DNA of 64,000 bases, taken from the NCBI GenBank assembly GCA_949752735.1, contig OX457041.1, forward strand, positions 26,282,076 to 26,346,075, read 5' to 3'. Positions 36,201 through 44,212 of the stretch are shown here, in pieces. The translations under genes and the position numbers were made by a program. A model generated the notes under the pieces. That model ran no database searches. It saw only the letters and a program-made list of their open reading frames with translations, and was not told the DNA's origin. The stretch comes from Lumbricus terrestris (lineage: Eukaryota; Annelida; Clitellata; Crassiclitellata; Lumbricidae). Position 1 is the first letter of the stretch. Each line of letters starts with the position of its first letter.

Positions 36201-38011
36201 GAGACCATTCCAGTGACTGTGGAATAGGTAGTTAAGAGACCATTCCAGTGACTGTAGAATGGGTGGTTAACAGACCATTTCAGTGACTGTAGAATATGTG
36301 ATTAAGAGACCATTCCAGTGGCTGTGGAATAGGTGGTTAAGAGACCATTCCAGTGGCTGTGGAATAGGTGGTTAAGAGACCATTCCAGTAGCTGTGGAAT
36401 AGTTAGTTAAGAGACCATTCCAGTGGCTGTGGACTAGGTATTTAAGAGACCATTTCAGTAGCTATGGAATAGGGGGTTAAGAGACCATTCCAGTGGCTGT
36501 GGAATAGGTGGTTAAGAGACCATTCCAGTGGCTGTGGAATAGGTGGTTAAGAGACCATTCCAGTGGCTATGGAATAGGTGGTTAAGAGACCATTCCAGTG
36601 GCTGTGGAATAGGTGGTTAAGAGACCATTCCAGTAGCTATGGAATAGGTGGTTAAGAGACCATTCCAGTGGCTGTGGAATAGGTGGTTAAGAGACCATTC
36701 CAGTGGCTGTGGAATAGGTGGTTAAGAGACCATTCCAGTGGCTGTGGAATAGGTGGTTAAGAGACCATTCCAGTGGCTGTGGAATAGGTAGTTAAGAGAC
36801 CATTCCAGTGGCTGTGGAATAGGTACCGGTAGTTAAGAGACCATTCAGAGAGCTGCAAATGATGATAAATTAAGAACTATGTAATCCTCATGATGTCTTT
36901 CTTGTTTTCTCAGGTAAAGTTGTATCTCCTGCAAGTCGAGTTGCCCTTGTCTACTTTCTTGGCGGATGCACATATTCGGAGATCACTGCACTTCGGTTTC
37001 TCGCAAAACAAAGAGGTCAGCATCGCACAATGGATGGAGTTTTTTTATGAAAAGAAACGGTTTTTCCGACTGTATTTGCATTTTCACTTCTTTGTAGGGT
37101 ACTTTTCTTTAATAAATATGTTTATATATCTGTTTTTAATATATGTAAACTACACAAGTCAGTAGATATGCAATCCAAGTCTGCGCAGGTTAAAGTTTGC
37201 GAGGGACGAAAGCATGATCAGACATATGGCCATGGTAAAATTTTGCCAGATTGCTGCTTCCTGTGATGGTGGTTTGATGGTTGAATAGTATCATGCTAGC
37301 CGCATGTGATTGTCTCAGCCTTCAACTTCTAGGCTTGGTGGTTGGATCAGCGTCACACACTCGATGAAGTTTTTTATATGATAAGAAACTATTTTTTCCA
37401 GCAAGTATGTACATGTGCATTTCTTTGCACTTTTATTTGTTAAATATGCTTATATCTGTTTTTAATATAAGTCAACTATACTGTGATCATGAGCATCTAT
37501 TATTTTTATTTAAAGCTCTTGTTTTACAAACAGTCAGTAGATGTGTAAGCCAAGGCTTGCTTAGTTAATAGGCAATGGAAAAATTAGCAGTAAAACAAAT
37601 GAGTACTTTACAGTCTGATATGCAATTGAGTTCGACCTGTTGAACTTCTTTTATCATCTCTTACTACTATATCATGTGATTTTACTTTGTCAGTCTGAAT
37701 TAACGAATGAATATTATTATAATTATTAAGTGAAACCGAGGTAAAAAAATCATTGTCCATTGGAGAAAGTCGATCATGATATTCCAGTGTTATACAGAAT
37801 CCAGGATTCAGTTTATAGGCTGAAGAGGTTCTATGAAGGTGCTATATAAATGTTGCTGCACCTATATATAGATCTGCATGTAACCTAGCACGTCACATGG
37901 AGTTGAAATCGAATGTTGAATGTGACTTCAGGTTACAAGATCCTCATCGCCACGACTGGAATCATCAGCGGAAAAACGTTTCTTAACAGCGTCTCAGAAA
38001 CAGTCTCGTGA
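21117..38011 (+). CDS. VPS33B: Vacuolar protein sorting-associated protein 33B, 19 exons
   Basis: Sec1/Munc18-family protein that acts with VIPAS39 (VPS16B) in late endosome/lysosome trafficking and tethering. Join: 21117-21206, 21958-22038, 22713-22774, 23033-23150, 23875-24015, 25793-25897, 27285-27378, 28050-28127, 28400-28473, 28657-28743, 29374-29467, 30019-30093, 30853-30917, 31511-31612, 32134-32298, 32977-33078, 33803-33896, 36914-37015, 37932-38011. 1809 nt, 602 aa (human about 617). Diagnostic matches to VPS33B rather than 33A: LPDIQVLRQIAREELI, EREGVYGYV, GRCAQ, EIGHLFLVDRDTDFVTPLCS, YEGLLDD, NDMSYVFSGAYTP, YFLGGCTYSEITALRFL. All phases close. The start ATG opens the family's N-terminal helix. 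No poly(A) hexamer is evident just after the stop. Confidence 0.95.
21366..21617. repeat. Short inverted-repeat element, GGCCGTAG family
   Basis: Left end ggccgtagagg, right end cctggctacggcct. Related halves are at 52722-52860 (left half, ggtgtttgaacaccccaaatg) and 54967-55010 (right end, ttgactacggcct). No clear target duplication; class unknown. Confidence 0.5.
21765..21905 (+). repeat. Interspersed repeat, 'cctcttcaag' family
   Basis: Preceded by an ATTC run; contains cacgcctctttaagggaact, actcagagacgctcccaacc and the cgccaagtaaaactg tract also found at 55585. VPS33B intron 1. Confidence 0.65.
21958..22038 (+). CDS. VPS33B: VPS33B exon 2 (aa 31-57)
   Basis: Acceptor gtttcttag; VRGVKDLVLDSELMKPLDRV; donor gtaatt. 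Confidence 0.9.
22309..22455. mobile_element. Short hAT-like MITE
   Basis: Inverted ends CATAGGCGCAACC / GGGATTGCACCTATG, flanked by near-identical 8-mers aacctgag (22301-22308) and accctgag (22456-22463), 7/8 match. An opposite-orientation relative lies at 54812-54962. Confidence 0.6.
22713..22774 (+). CDS. VPS33B: VPS33B exon 3 (aa 58-78)
   Basis: Acceptor atttgtacag; ENGVGKIYKLESSKAIPGSE; donor gtaagc, phase 2. Confidence 0.9.
23033..23150 (+). CDS. VPS33B: VPS33B exon 4 (aa 78-117)
   Basis: Acceptor attgccttgcag; RIYMIRASPALVKIVADQI to YKILLVPRR. The donor gtgtgt at 23151 is chosen over a later gtaatg because it gives VPRR-LHVCEL, the exact human spacing. Confidence 0.85.
23875..24015 (+). 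CDS. VPS33B: VPS33B exon 5 (aa 118-164)
   Basis: LHVCELILEREGVYGYV, DLIVLDKDVLSLESPTFFRS; donor gtaaga. Confidence 0.92.
24206..24300. repeat. (AAT)n then (TTA)n, inverted microsatellite pair
   Basis: aataataat at 24201-24222 and ttattatta at 24271-24299, complementary across about 45 bp; VPS33B intron. Confidence 0.8.
24521..25484. mobile_element. Element with inverted arrays of a GGACAATTACCCCC motif
   Basis: Left arm 24521-24737 is roughly 13 tandem 13-19-bp units (ggacaattaccccc, gtgccaattaccccccg). The right arm 25292-25477 is the reverse complement of the same units. Flanked by identical 8-mers GGTAAGTT (24513-24520 and 25485-25492), consistent with a target duplication. The 550-bp centre is unrelated AT/CT-rich sequence without a gene. 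Superfamily not assigned; inferred non-autonomous DNA transposon inside the VPS33B intron 24016-25792. Confidence 0.65.
25793..25897 (+). CDS. VPS33B: VPS33B exon 6 (aa 165-199)
   Basis: EGDQTGCHQVARSL..IPNVYCLGRCAQ; acceptor tcttgaag, donor gtaatg. Confidence 0.92.
26334..26610. repeat. 27-bp minisatellite, about 10 copies
   Basis: Unit tgccactgtagtaccatgct+atcttct. It is directly joined to an interspersed repeat (26590-26700) whose relative at 18.5 kb has only one such unit. Confidence 0.95.
26785..27118. repeat. 32-bp minisatellite, about 10 copies
   Basis: Unit tatcctattctatcctattc+actgtgtgttgt. VPS33B intron; the open frames across it are artefacts. Confidence 0.95.
27285..27378 (+). 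CDS. VPS33B: VPS33B exon 7 (aa 200-231)
   Basis: MVSRLMNTMLECSKIKQ, EIGHLFLVDR; acceptor tttttttgcag, donor gtatat. Confidence 0.92.
28050..28127 (+). CDS. VPS33B: VPS33B exon 8 (aa 231-257)
   Basis: DTDFVTPLCSQVTYEGLLDD, the most conserved SM-family block; acceptor actttgtag, donor gtacgt. Confidence 0.93.
28400..28473 (+). CDS. VPS33B: VPS33B exon 9 (aa 257-281)
   Basis: GYIEFGPDITGKDQSVKLLL; acceptor tttcttgtag, donor gtatac. Confidence 0.9.
28657..28743 (+). CDS. VPS33B: VPS33B exon 10 (aa 282-310)
   Basis: IFEDIRDRHFSNVSCYLSSK; acceptor gttttgcag, donor gttagt. Confidence 0.92.
29374..29467 (+). CDS. VPS33B: VPS33B exon 11 (aa 311-342)
   Basis: KRHTLSSVNEMKTFVANDL, then KQQHRSLSL; acceptor tttgtgttgcag follows a GT run; donor gtgagt. 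Confidence 0.92.
29505..29580 (+). repeat. 3' part of the tRNA-derived SINE
   Basis: ctgtagtcgggagcgtctct..gaaggggcgctataacaggtgcacat, matching the tail of the copy at 32337-32525. Confidence 0.6.
30019..30093 (+). CDS. VPS33B: VPS33B exon 12 (aa 342-367)
   Basis: HVGACEKISKGKTESDFSEM; acceptor cacgtctcag, donor gtgaga. Confidence 0.9.
30853..30917 (+). CDS. VPS33B: VPS33B exon 13 (aa 367-388)
   Basis: LLEGVDMKACQNHIEEMIIR; acceptor gttgcaccag, donor gtatgt. Confidence 0.9.
30930..31290. repeat. Degenerate 35-bp tandem repeat
   Basis: Units contain ttaccatgttacctgctcta and ttgtaaaattgatac; some units carry an extra agattattt. About nine copies, in VPS33B intron 13. Confidence 0.9.
31511..31612 (+). 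CDS. VPS33B: VPS33B exon 14 (aa 389-422)
   Basis: QNMSQCLRLLCLLSVTQGGL; acceptor accactttag, donor gtagac. Confidence 0.92.
32134..32298 (+). CDS. VPS33B: VPS33B exon 15 (aa 423-477)
   Basis: SFGFDQLLTLYNLKRVGLL to FRSICKRLNL; acceptor tttttcaag, donor gtgagg. Confidence 0.92.
32337..32525 (+). repeat. tRNA-derived SINE
   Basis: Box-B match gcgggttcaaatcgac, then ttcaagccgccatataagga, a shared body and the tail aggggcgctataacaaatgc. Same layout as 12197-12425. Confidence 0.65.
32977..33078 (+). CDS. VPS33B: VPS33B exon 16 (aa 478-511)
   Basis: NDMSYVFSGAYTPMLCKIIE; acceptor tgtttatag, donor gttctg. Confidence 0.93.
33803..33896 (+). CDS. VPS33B: VPS33B exon 17 (aa 512-543)
   Basis: VLIQEGMGGSDELEKLLAVP; acceptor tgtcatcaccag, donor gtcact. 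The next intron carries the 35-bp repeat array. Confidence 0.88.
34195..36850. repeat. 35-bp minisatellite, about 75 copies with higher-order structure
   Basis: Unit gagaccattccagtggctgt+ggaataggtggttaa, strictly 35 bp. A degenerate seed (ggaatagccagaataggaat) precedes it. Variant strings (for example actgtagaat..cagaccattt..gaatatgtg) recur at 34571, 35481 and 36181, i.e. offsets of 910 (26 units) and 700 (20 units). Most units carry ATTCCA and its complement TGGAAT seven bases apart. It fills most of VPS33B intron 17. Confidence 0.97.
36914..37015 (+). CDS. VPS33B: VPS33B exon 18 (aa 543-577)
   Basis: VALVYFLGGCTYSEITALRF, the C-terminal SM signature; acceptor tgttttctcag, donor gtcagc. 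Confidence 0.93.
37932..38011 (+). CDS. VPS33B: VPS33B exon 19 with stop (aa 577-602)
   Basis: GYKILIATTGIISGKTFLNS, then VSETVS and TGA at 38009-38011; acceptor gtgacttcag. Confidence 0.9.
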
Positions 38012-38501
38012 AACTCTGATCCAGAATCTGTGAAGCTGTGAAAGGCGGAACATCATCGGAACTTGGCAGTGCTGTGATATCGGAACATGTCAGCCATTTT
38101 GGAAAGAACTTTAAATCTGGACCCAACACTATGTTAAGTAATGTTATACCTTCTATGTATATATGTGACTTGTAGTATTAATTCTAAATGCAGGATTTAT
38201 TTGGAGTGGAGGTCTAGGAATGAGTTTGTCACAAGTGTTTAGGTATTTCCCTTACTTGACCTCTACAGTAATGAATTGTTCTTAAGAAAGTTTTTCAAAT
38301 GCCAAACTGTACATGTTTTTCTTCTTTCGTACTTAGTCTAAAGTTAGTCTAAAGTTCTGTGCTAATTAGAAACTCTGATTATGGCATTTATGGGTATTGG
38401 TGTTATTGTTCCTGTTATTGTTGTTATTTTTTTTATTGTCCCACGGTACATATGATTCATCGTTTGATTAGGTATTGGTTTATTTATTTTTGGTTGGCTG
38501 G

Positions 38502-38503
<2 letters not shown>
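38012..38503. other. VPS33B 3' UTR and flank
   Basis: No coding signal and no AATAAA seen; the 3' end of the transcript is undetermined. Confidence 0.5.
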
Positions 38504-38543
<40 letters not shown>

Positions 38544-38900
38544 CTGCAGCAAAAGATCCCGCGAAGGCCACCGCGTTAAAGCGCTGAATGGTCACCGAAA
38601 GTCTTTGGTATAAAAATGTCGTTTCTCTCAATTCGTCTGTCGCCTTCGTCAAGTGACGACCCAAATCTGTAATCAATTCGATTCCTCTTAAGTTGACAGG
38701 GCCTAGAGTTTCAATGGCCAGTGGAACGAAGTCATGTGTGACTGAAAGTGACTGGTATTTTTGAGTTTTCCTGTTGTCTGCAATTTCTGCTGCCGCTCCA
38801 GCTGTGACAGCCGTTGCCTGCAAATACGACGGCGCTAGAGTGTCAACCACAGTTACGTCCCATACGAGGCTTCGGCCCGCTTTTCACGGTATAAGTGTCG
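38504..38900 (-). pseudogene. LINE 3' end with (TAA)n tail
   Basis: The minus strand encodes VWDVTVVDTLAPSYL, then AGAAAEIADNRKTQKY, FVPLAIETLGPVN, DLGRHLTKAT and QRLSVTIQRFNAV. I recognise this as the C-terminal tail common to many invertebrate non-LTR retrotransposon polyproteins. The frame ends near 38539, followed by a (TAA)n tail at 38541-38504. Upstream the frame meets a stop near 38888, so the copy is short and dead. Confidence 0.7.
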
Positions 38901-38917
38901 TGCCATCAGGTCTTCTA

Positions 38918-38918
38918 C

Positions 38919-38973
<55 letters not shown>

Positions 38974-40115
38974 AGATTTAATTCGAGCTATTGGAAATTT
39001 ACTAATTGAATTATTTGCGCTGTGTTAGATGATTCTTCTTCTTCCTCAGCCGTCCTTGTGACGAGGGTTGGCCGCATCATGAATAATCTTCTTCCACTCT
39101 CTTCGATCTTCCGTGCTCCTTGTGATCTGTTCCAACGTCATTCCAGTCCAGGCTCGAATGTTATCCATCCATGTCGTGCAAGGTCTTCCTCTTCCTCTTC
39201 CCCCCGGTGTTGTACCCTGTATCAGGTCTTTTTCCATGTTGTCATCTTCCTTCCTGATTACATGACCATAGTACCTCATCTTCCTTTCTTTTATATTTGC
39301 TAGTAGGGTTCTATCTGTTCCAGCCTTTTCCAGCACCCATTCATTAGTTCTTTTTTCTGTCCATGCAATGCGTAGGCTAGTACTCTTCTCAAACATTTCA
39401 TTTCGAATGCGTTTATTCTGTCCTCATCAGCTTTCTTTAGTGTCCAACTTTCGCACCCATATGTGGCCACTGGCCACACTAATGCCTTTATGAGTCTTAA
39501 TTTTGTGGACTTGCGTATCCCATGATTCTGCCATATCTTGTAGAGACCCAGACAGACATTATATCCTTTTGCTAGTCTCGCTCGGATTTCTTTGGAGCAA
39601 TCCGCATCTTCTGTAATCAAAGATCCCAGATACGGGAACGTGTCTACTTGCTCCAAGACATTGTTACCTACTCTGATCTTGCATAGACCTCTGTTTGCTG
39701 CCATGACCTTGGTTTTATTCTCGTTTATCTGTAAACCGTATCTCTTTCCCGTTCTGTTGACTCTATCCACCAGTACTTGCAATTCCGCCTCCGAGTTTGC
39801 CAATAGAATTATATCGTCTGCATATCTCAAGTTTGTAATACACCTTCCACCTATCCGTACCCCACCCTCATACCCTTCTAATGCATCTCTCATCGCCATT
39901 TCTGCCACAATGTTGAAGAGGTAGGGTGAGATCACGCAACCTTGTCTTACCCCTTTCTTAATTGGGAAGTCTGCAGAATATACTCCGGCTACCCGAACTT
40001 TAGCCTTCTGTTTTCGGTACAGACTTGCCATCAGGTTTACTATGTGGGGTGGAAAACCCAATTCTATCATCGTTACCCATAGGGTTTCATGGTGGATTGA
40101 ATCGAAAGCCTTTTG
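38918..40115 (-). pseudogene. 5'-truncated LINE reverse transcriptase with (TAA)n tail
   Basis: Minus strand: KAFDSIHHETLW (RT motif, about 40110), IKKGVRQGCVISPYLFN, LRYADDIILLANS catalytic box, FPYLGSLI, YGCESWTLKK, FEMKCLRRVL; then after a frameshift near 39390 IAWTEKRTNEWVL, MRYYGHVIRKEDD and MDNIRAWTGMTLEQI to a stop near 39046. It ends in a (TAA)n tail at 38972-38918. Truncated inside the RT domain and frameshifted, so not active. Same orientation as the fragment at 38504-38900. Clade not fixed. Confidence 0.88.
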
Positions 40116-40902
40116 ATTAGATGATTGCCGGTGTATTTAAACTTTTATGCCCAATGGTTGGAATCATTGATTGAAAAACAGATGTGGTGAAGGAAATACA
40201 AATTAAATTAAATTAAATAGCTGATTGATTTGATTTTCTTTGAGGGTCATCTATATGTATATAATTATATATTTAATTATTGTTCTTTTGAGAAGCTCAG
40301 ATAGTAGCTACAGTAATAACAATTTAATGTACATCATGTTGCATGCTATATCTTGTGTATAATAATAAAAAAATTAATATTAATAATACTGTCAGCATGC
40401 AGTTGTTGCTTCGTTACCGGCTTAAAACTTTGCAAGCAGTATAATTATTGTACTGTGCATGAGCACTGCGACAGTTTGTATTCCATTATGGCGCATCAGA
40501 TCAACAAGTATGCATGCTATCGATAGCGACAAGCGGTCCTCTACTTCGGCTAATAGGCTGCATCGATTGTTCTACCGGTGTTTATATCGTAGACAAGGCG
40601 ATGCCACCGTTTATAGATATGCAGATACATTTACAGTCTACTAGGCCTACAGTGAAGCCTGCGTCAAACGCGCCTTGCTATGACAGAGACCATGATAGGA
40701 TGTTAGGAACCGGTCAGATATAAGCTTATGCAAATCCGAAATGAAACTCCGCCACTGGTTGTTTTCTGCCAGTGCCAGTCCCAAGCCTGGATAAAGGAGG
40801 AGGACGACACTAATCATCTTTGATATGACAGTGTCGTTAAGCATGTAACAAGAAATGAAAGTTAGCAATCGAAAACTGTCTCATTACAGTACCGGTATAT
40901 AG
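40116..40902. other. Stretch without gene
   Basis: AT-rich; no coding, repeat or RNA signal recognised. Confidence 0.6.
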
Positions 40903-40910
40903 TATTATAG

Positions 40911-42236
40911 CAGCGGTTCTCAACCTGTGGGTCGCGACCCCCACGGGGGTCGCCTGACGATTTGCCAGGGGTCGCCTGGACCCTTGAGAAATTTGTAAAA
41001 AAGTACTGGCAACTTAAACGCCATTATACATGTACCATAGCAACTTTAAATACGGTTTTACTTATACTTTTGCTATAATTCGTTCGTTAGATTGCGGCAA
41101 CTAATTTAATTTGCTGTCATTTTAGTTTTCAAATATAAATTCCACCATTCTTTCACAAATTTATGCAATATTCCGTTTGCCAAAAAAACATGTAGCCTAT
41201 ATAAATGCTGTCACTGCCTGTCAGCTAATGATGCCTATACTTGGGCGGAGACTTGTAGTGACAGAGGGACGAACCTCCAAAGTTTGTGGTGGGTCAATGC
41301 TGCTTATATTCCCCAATATTTCATAAATATTTCCTGAATATCAGTATAAATTTCAATAGTGTTATGAGCTGTTTGTACTTAATGAGCAGGTTTGTTAAGA
41401 CGCCAGCTTAATATGTCACCATGATATATCGTGCAAAGTTCAAATACTTTAAACAATGGGGAGGACATTTATTGAAGTCTTTCTTACACCACATCTTGGA
41501 GCACCAAAATCATGGTTAACTTTGTCCAGATTGAATCTTAAAGTGTGACAGTGGCAGTGCGCAAATCCATAAAAATTAAACAATTTGCAGGCGATACTAT
41601 TATGACAGCTTTAAATGCCGTAATTAGAGTGTGGAAAAGAAAAAGTTAAACACTGCGGAGGGGCATTTATTGAAGTCTAAAGCCATGTCCTTCAGCACTG
41701 AAATTATGAGGCATTTTGCTGAGATGACAGCTTAAGATGCGACCACTGCTGTGTGGAAATTAACGAAATTTTAAACAATGTGAGGGGACACTTTCAAAGT
41801 CTTAAACCACGACTATCCGCACTGATATGATGAGAAATTTTGTAAAAGCAATGGTAGCTTAAAATGTTAACATTGTAGTGTGAAAATGTTAAAAAATTTG
41901 ACAATGAGAAGGGACTTTATTTCCTTTACCAAAATTTGATGCCATGGTTACTCACAAATTAATAATCCATTTATTAATCCATCTCCTGCTGAATAGACTT
42001 ATGGAAATGTCAAATTCAAGCTAACGAATATGTAGCTCTCAGAATAGCAAGATCCAGCAAATCTCGCACAATTGCAAAAGGCAGTTTTCAAATTATGATG
42101 GGAAATTGCATAAAATCGACAATGGAAACAAAAATGCTGTGAATAGGGGTGACACTATCATTTTGGTGTTGGGGGTCGTCACAACTTTCGAGATGTCACC
42201 AAGGGGTCGCCGTACCAAAAAGGTTGAGAACCGCTG
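40911..42236. mobile_element. Non-autonomous hAT-type transposon
   Basis: Perfect 16-bp inverted ends CAGCGGTTCTCAACCT / AGGTTGAGAACCGCTG, followed on both sides by diverged inverted GTCGC/GACCCC tracts. Exact 8-bp target duplication TATTATAG (40903-40910, 42237-42244). CAGNGGTTCTCAA ends are known from hAT families of the Charlie/Tip100 type. The interior has no intact transposase frame; several short repeats (ttaaacaatg..gaggggacat-like, recurring near 41450, 41660 and 41770) suggest internal expansion. Confidence 0.9.
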
Positions 42237-42555
42237 TATTATAGGCTTTCAACGCATCAGCGGCGAATTCATGTGTTCCATGGTAGACTTGTCCTAAGAT
42301 CTTCATTCCTGGGCCCTAGGCCTATAGGCTATGTCTAGTGTTCACACAATTATTCGTTTTAACTTACAAAACTCTAGCACGCGCATTACCAACTTACCGT
42401 TCATTCAAGCGAAACTCTGTTCAGTAGCCTATTCAGTCTCTCGCGACATCTGCAGTCCCTCTTAATGACCATGATTTATCAGATTACTGTTACCTGTTGT
42501 TATGAAGGACACGTTCCCAAGGTAACGAATAAACATACAGTCATACTTATACTAG

Positions 42556-43579
42556 TGTAATGGAAGAGGGGGCTGGGTTATGAGGGATGGATTTGAATAA
42601 TGTAGAGGCAACCGGACATTGTGTAGAGAATTTTTAATTTGTAGGTCCTATGGACATTATGTAGAGAACTTTTAATATGGATGAAACTGAACATTATGTT
42701 TAGAAGAAGTAAAGACGATTAAGTGGATTAGATTGAACACTGTAGGCATGAGAATGAACATTATAAATATAGAATACCGACAACTAGAAACGTAAAGGAC
42801 TCTAGGGTAATATAAATATTATATAGATATATACATAGAGACGCAGACTGGAAGACGCAGACTGACTCAGAGCAGGCAGATAGTAGTAGGCTACACTGCA
42901 GGCGGAAAGGCAATAGCAAGGGGACTGTGCAGAGCTAGCCTAGGGTAGAAGAAACGGAGGTATGAATTATGACCATAAAAGGAGTGAAGATGACCATATA
43001 AGGAGAGAAAAATGGATAGATAGAAAGGGGCTGAGGCAGGCAATGGAAGGAATGGATAAGTAGGGGACGAAAATATTGAGTCAGGGTTCACTCTGAGAAA
43101 GCAGCCGGAGGAAACGAACGGAAGGAGAAATCTACTCGAAAAGGGATTTACTCTTAGAAGGAGTTAGGGAGAGAATGATTCAGAAGAAGGAACTGCTCCT
43201 GAGGAAAAAGATTGAGAAAATAGATCAATGCGACTGAGAAGAAATCAGCACGTTAGGTCTACAATCTAGAAGTGTAGGAGTGAAGTGCAGGAATATAGTG
43301 TAGGAAACAGACTGAAGAAGACTTAACAACACGCTATGAAAACGATATTAATTATAAATAAAAACACTGTAAGATAATAAGCTACATATATAATACAAGA
43401 ACGGAAAACTAACTGTCTTATTCTATACTCATCGAGTCGTCAAAAGAACCACGCTACCACATACCCGAGGAGACTGGAGGAGACTGAAAACCACACCGCT
43501 GCCACCAAGGATAGTTTTAATTAGTTGATTGGCCAGGAGTTAATAAGAAGCGCACGACAATCAACTTTAAAACATTACA
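42556..43579 (+). repeat. 5' LTR (1024 bp)
   Basis: TGTAATG...CATTACA. Should contain the element promoter and poly(A) signal; a candidate AATAAA is at 43357-43362. Offset to the 3' LTR is a constant 6559 bp. Confidence 0.95.
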
Positions 43580-43680
43580 TGGGGCTAGTGCACGGAGACG
43601 ACAAGAGTAGGAATAAATCTTAAAACATTACATGGGGCTTGCGCAAAGAGACGACTAGAGGAGGAATAAATCTTAAAATA
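43573..43680 (+). promoter_or_regulatory. Primer-binding region, tandemly duplicated
   Basis: Directly after the 5' LTR is tggggctagtgcacgg (43580), the expected PBS position with a TGG start. A 53-bp unit containing the last 7 bp of the LTR plus this site repeats from 43626 (cattacatggggcttgcgca). The two copies agree best in TGGGGCT and GAGACGAC. The primer tRNA could not be assigned. Confidence 0.6.
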
Positions 43681-44212
43681 ACAATAAAAGACGACGAAAC
43701 AGGAGTAGCTGAAAGAACTTTGGAAATGGAAGCGAAAAACGTCTAAAGTTCTGAACAGTGTACGCGAGAACGTAGAGGTCGCTAAATCAACCGGATTAGA
43801 CCTGTAAAAGAAGGCTAATCAACAGACGGAGATTACCGAGCCAAACGGAATCGACCGAAAGAGGGCGTAGCAACGAAGGGAGGTGTCGACTGCAGACTGG
43901 AGCACGGACGAGAGAGGTCAACGGAACCCGATACTCGACGGCAACGGCCAGTGACTGAAGAAGTGAAGGAGCAAACTGCACGCGGTGCGAGGCGACATCA
44001 TCCACACATCAACGACACACCCGTACAGAGACGGACGCTGAAAGATTCTACACACGGTGCAATAAAAAAAACCGGTGAGAAGATTCTGTGTTGAATGTGT
44101 TGATGTAGATGATAATCTGAATCACTGTTTGTAATCTATGGTATTGCATGGTAAATAGAGCAAGCTTGTAAAGCTGAATGTAACTCTGTTGCAAGTGTAA
44201 TATACATAAGAA
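43681..44212 (+). other. Untranslated leader of the LTR element
   Basis: Purine-rich, no conserved frame; the ATG at 44213 (agaaATGg) opens the gag-pol frame. Confidence 0.6.

Noticed and set aside
34195..36850. CRISPR-like array
   Set aside because: Units are contiguous 35-bp tandem repeats with no unique spacers, in a eukaryotic intron.
42891..43091. 66-codon minus-strand frame repeated identically at 49450-49650
   Set aside because: It is duplicated because it lies in both LTRs; composition is low complexity and nothing indicates translation.
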